In this document: positions 17,810 to 19,003 of the stretch, one piece after another
How the letters are laid out: the number at the start of each line of letters is the position of its first letter
Position numbering within the stretch: the first letter of the stretch is position 1
Origin: Planctomycetaceae bacterium
GTDB taxonomy: Bacteria; Planctomycetota; Planctomycetia; Planctomycetales; Planctomycetaceae
DNA: 19,003 bases
Assembly (NCBI GenBank): GCA_029259875.1
Contig: JAJDEK010000025.1
Coordinates: 1 to 19,003, forward strand
Direction of reading: 5' to 3'
Notes under the pieces: generated by a model
Databases searched by the model: none
Told to the model about the DNA's origin: nothing
The model's input: only the letters and a program-made list of their open reading frames with translations
Program-made: the position numbers and the translations under genes

Positions 17810-19003
17810 ATGCTGACACTGCTTGGACAAGGCCATTCAAGGCCCTCATTTTGTGATGGATTAACGCGGCGTAATTTCCTTCAAATTGGCAGTCTCGGCT
17901 TCTCGGGCCTGACTTTGCCCCGCATCTTGCAAGCTGAATCGAACCCTGCCAACAAAAAGCGTCAGAAATCTGTGATCATGATCTATCTGGTGGGAGGACC
18001 TCCACATCAGGATATGATTGATCTCAAACCAGATGCCCCCAAAGAAATTGCAGGGCCGTGGCGTCCTATCCCTACCAATGTTCCTGGGATTGAAATCTGT
18101 GAAGCCTTTCCACGCATGGCTCAACTGATGGATAAAATGGTTCTGGTGCGTTCCATTGTGGGATCTCAAAGTGGCCACGATGCCATTCAGTGCTTCAACG
18201 GACATAATCCCCGTAAACTAAAACCACAGGGTGGCTGGCCTCAATTCGGTTCGACTGTTTCGAAAATCCAAGGCGCGCATGTGGAATCAGCGCCCCCCTT
18301 TATCAGCCTCTGCTATCCTTGTACTCACGGTCCCTACAATGAACCAGGGCCCGGGTTTCTTGGTCTTTCAGAGTCCCCCTTCCGACCGATGGGGCCGACA
18401 CGGCATGACATGGTTTTGAATGGCATTTCTCTGGAACGACTTTCTGATCGAAAAAAACTACTCCAGAGTATCGATAATTTCAAACGTGAAGCAGATGCCT
18501 CAGGCATGATGAACGGCCTGGATACATTCAACGAACAGGCTATGGGCGTTCTGACTTCTTCTCGACTGGCAGAAGCCCTGGACCTTTCCAAAGAAGATCC
18601 TAAAACCGTTGAGCGTTATGGTACCGGCGATCCAACTAAATTCATCGACAGCAATGGCGCACCTCGCGTACCACAGAGCATGCTCGTGGCGCGAAGACTG
18701 ATCGAAGCTGGCGCACGTGTCGTCACACTGAATTACAGTAAATGGGATTGGCATGGCGGAAAAAACAATACCATCTTTAAACGAGAAGCTGAAGACTTTC
18801 CTGTATTCGATCAGTGTGTAAGTGCCCTATTAGAAGACCTTCACCAACGAGGTCTGGATCAAGATTGTACAGTCGCCATCTGGGGTGAATTTGGACGCAC
18901 ACCGAAAATCAGCGCGCAAGTCGGCCGAGATCACTGGCCGCGAGTCAATTCTGCAATTCTGTTCGGAGGCGGCATGAAAACCGGTCAAGTCATTGGTGCC
19001 ACA
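17810..19003 (+). CDS. DUF1501 family protein, Tat-exported, 3' end beyond window
   Basis: 398 codons from ATG at 17810 to the right edge, all in frame; the usual full length is roughly 430-480, so a modest C-terminal part is missing. AGGAGAG at 17794-17800 supports the start. The N-terminus has a twin-arginine signal, LTRRNFLQIG with Arg20-Arg21, then a hydrophobic segment and cleavage near LQA-ES. Family features: VIMIYLVGGPPHQDMIDLKP (about 53-72), VLVRSIVGSQSGHDA, RRLIEAGARVVTLNY, and WGEFGRTPKI followed by GRDHWP. These mark the DUF1501 family, distantly related to the alkaline phosphatase/sulfatase superfamily and very abundant in planctomycetes, often paired with PSD1-type cytochrome genes. 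No PSD1 gene precedes it here; the aldolase does. It is predicted to act outside the cytoplasm; its reaction is not established. Confidence 0.93.
   Translation, partial: MLTLLGQGHSRPSFCDGLTRRNFLQIGSLGFSGLTLPRILQAESNPANKKRQKSVIMIYLVGGPPHQDMIDLKPDAPKEIAGPWRPIPTNVPGIEICEAFPRMAQLMDKMVLVRSIVGSQSGHDAIQCFNGHNPRKLKPQGGWPQFGSTVSKIQGAHVESAPPFISLCYPCTHGPYNEPGPGFLGLSESPFRPMGPTRHDMVLNGISLERLSDRKKLLQSIDNFKREADASGMMNGLDTFNEQAMGVLTSSRLAEALDLSKEDPKTVERYGTGDPTKFIDSNGAPRVPQSMLVARRLIEAGARVVTLNYSKWDWHGGKNNTIFKREAEDFPVFDQCVSALLEDLHQRGLDQDCTVAIWGEFGRTPKISAQVGRDHWPRVNSAILFGGGMKTGQVIGAT

Noticed and set aside
17861..18205. 114-residue minus-strand open frame
   Set aside because: Antisense to the Tat-DUF1501 gene, which is unambiguous here.

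Overview
The window looks like a chromosome segment of a planctomycete (phylum Planctomycetota, probably Planctomycetales; I cannot name the genus). Four things point there: a giant surface-type protein opening with a basic leader and the LEDRTLL (LEPR-XLL-like) motif, a PVC-type propeller/HEAT/cytochrome c 'membrane-bound dehydrogenase', a Tat-exported DUF1501 protein, and a secreted protein of a type I associate with planctomycetes. The DNA is AT-leaning with long intergenic gaps. I see no tRNA, rRNA, CRISPR array, insertion sequence or phage gene.

Layout. (1) 1-8217, minus strand: one uninterrupted reading frame that starts at 8217 and runs off the left edge, at least 2739 codons without a stop. 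From the N-terminus it holds the basic LEDRTLL leader, a first parallel beta-helix block, seven tandem beta-rich modules of two alternating types (A-B-A-B-A-A-A), a second beta-helix block, an FCCH-like insert, five tandem Ig-like modules and the start of a CSLREA-like/beta-helix segment. (2) 8218-9059: AT-rich divergent intergenic region. (3) 9060-10259, plus: secreted protein, probably an outer-membrane beta-barrel. (4) 10286-10325: a perfect palindrome acting as a shared terminator for convergent genes. (5) 10346-13408, minus: PVC-type dehydrogenase/haem protein. (6) 13711-15309, minus: guaA, GMP synthase. (7) 15825-16790, plus: secreted protein of unknown function, followed by a terminator hairpin. 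(8) 16936-17706, plus: HpcH/HpaI class II aldolase. (9) 17810 to the right edge, plus: DUF1501 protein, 3' end missing.

How it fits together. Most of the window is concerned with the cell surface and periplasm: a giant adhesin-like or matrix-like protein, a divergently transcribed candidate outer-membrane barrel, and three other exported proteins. guaA is the only clear housekeeping gene. The aldolase and DUF1501 genes are co-directional and 103 bp apart and may be co-transcribed, but no pathway can be assigned. The least described element is the tandem A/B module array inside the giant gene. I found no defence, mobile or RNA-guided system.
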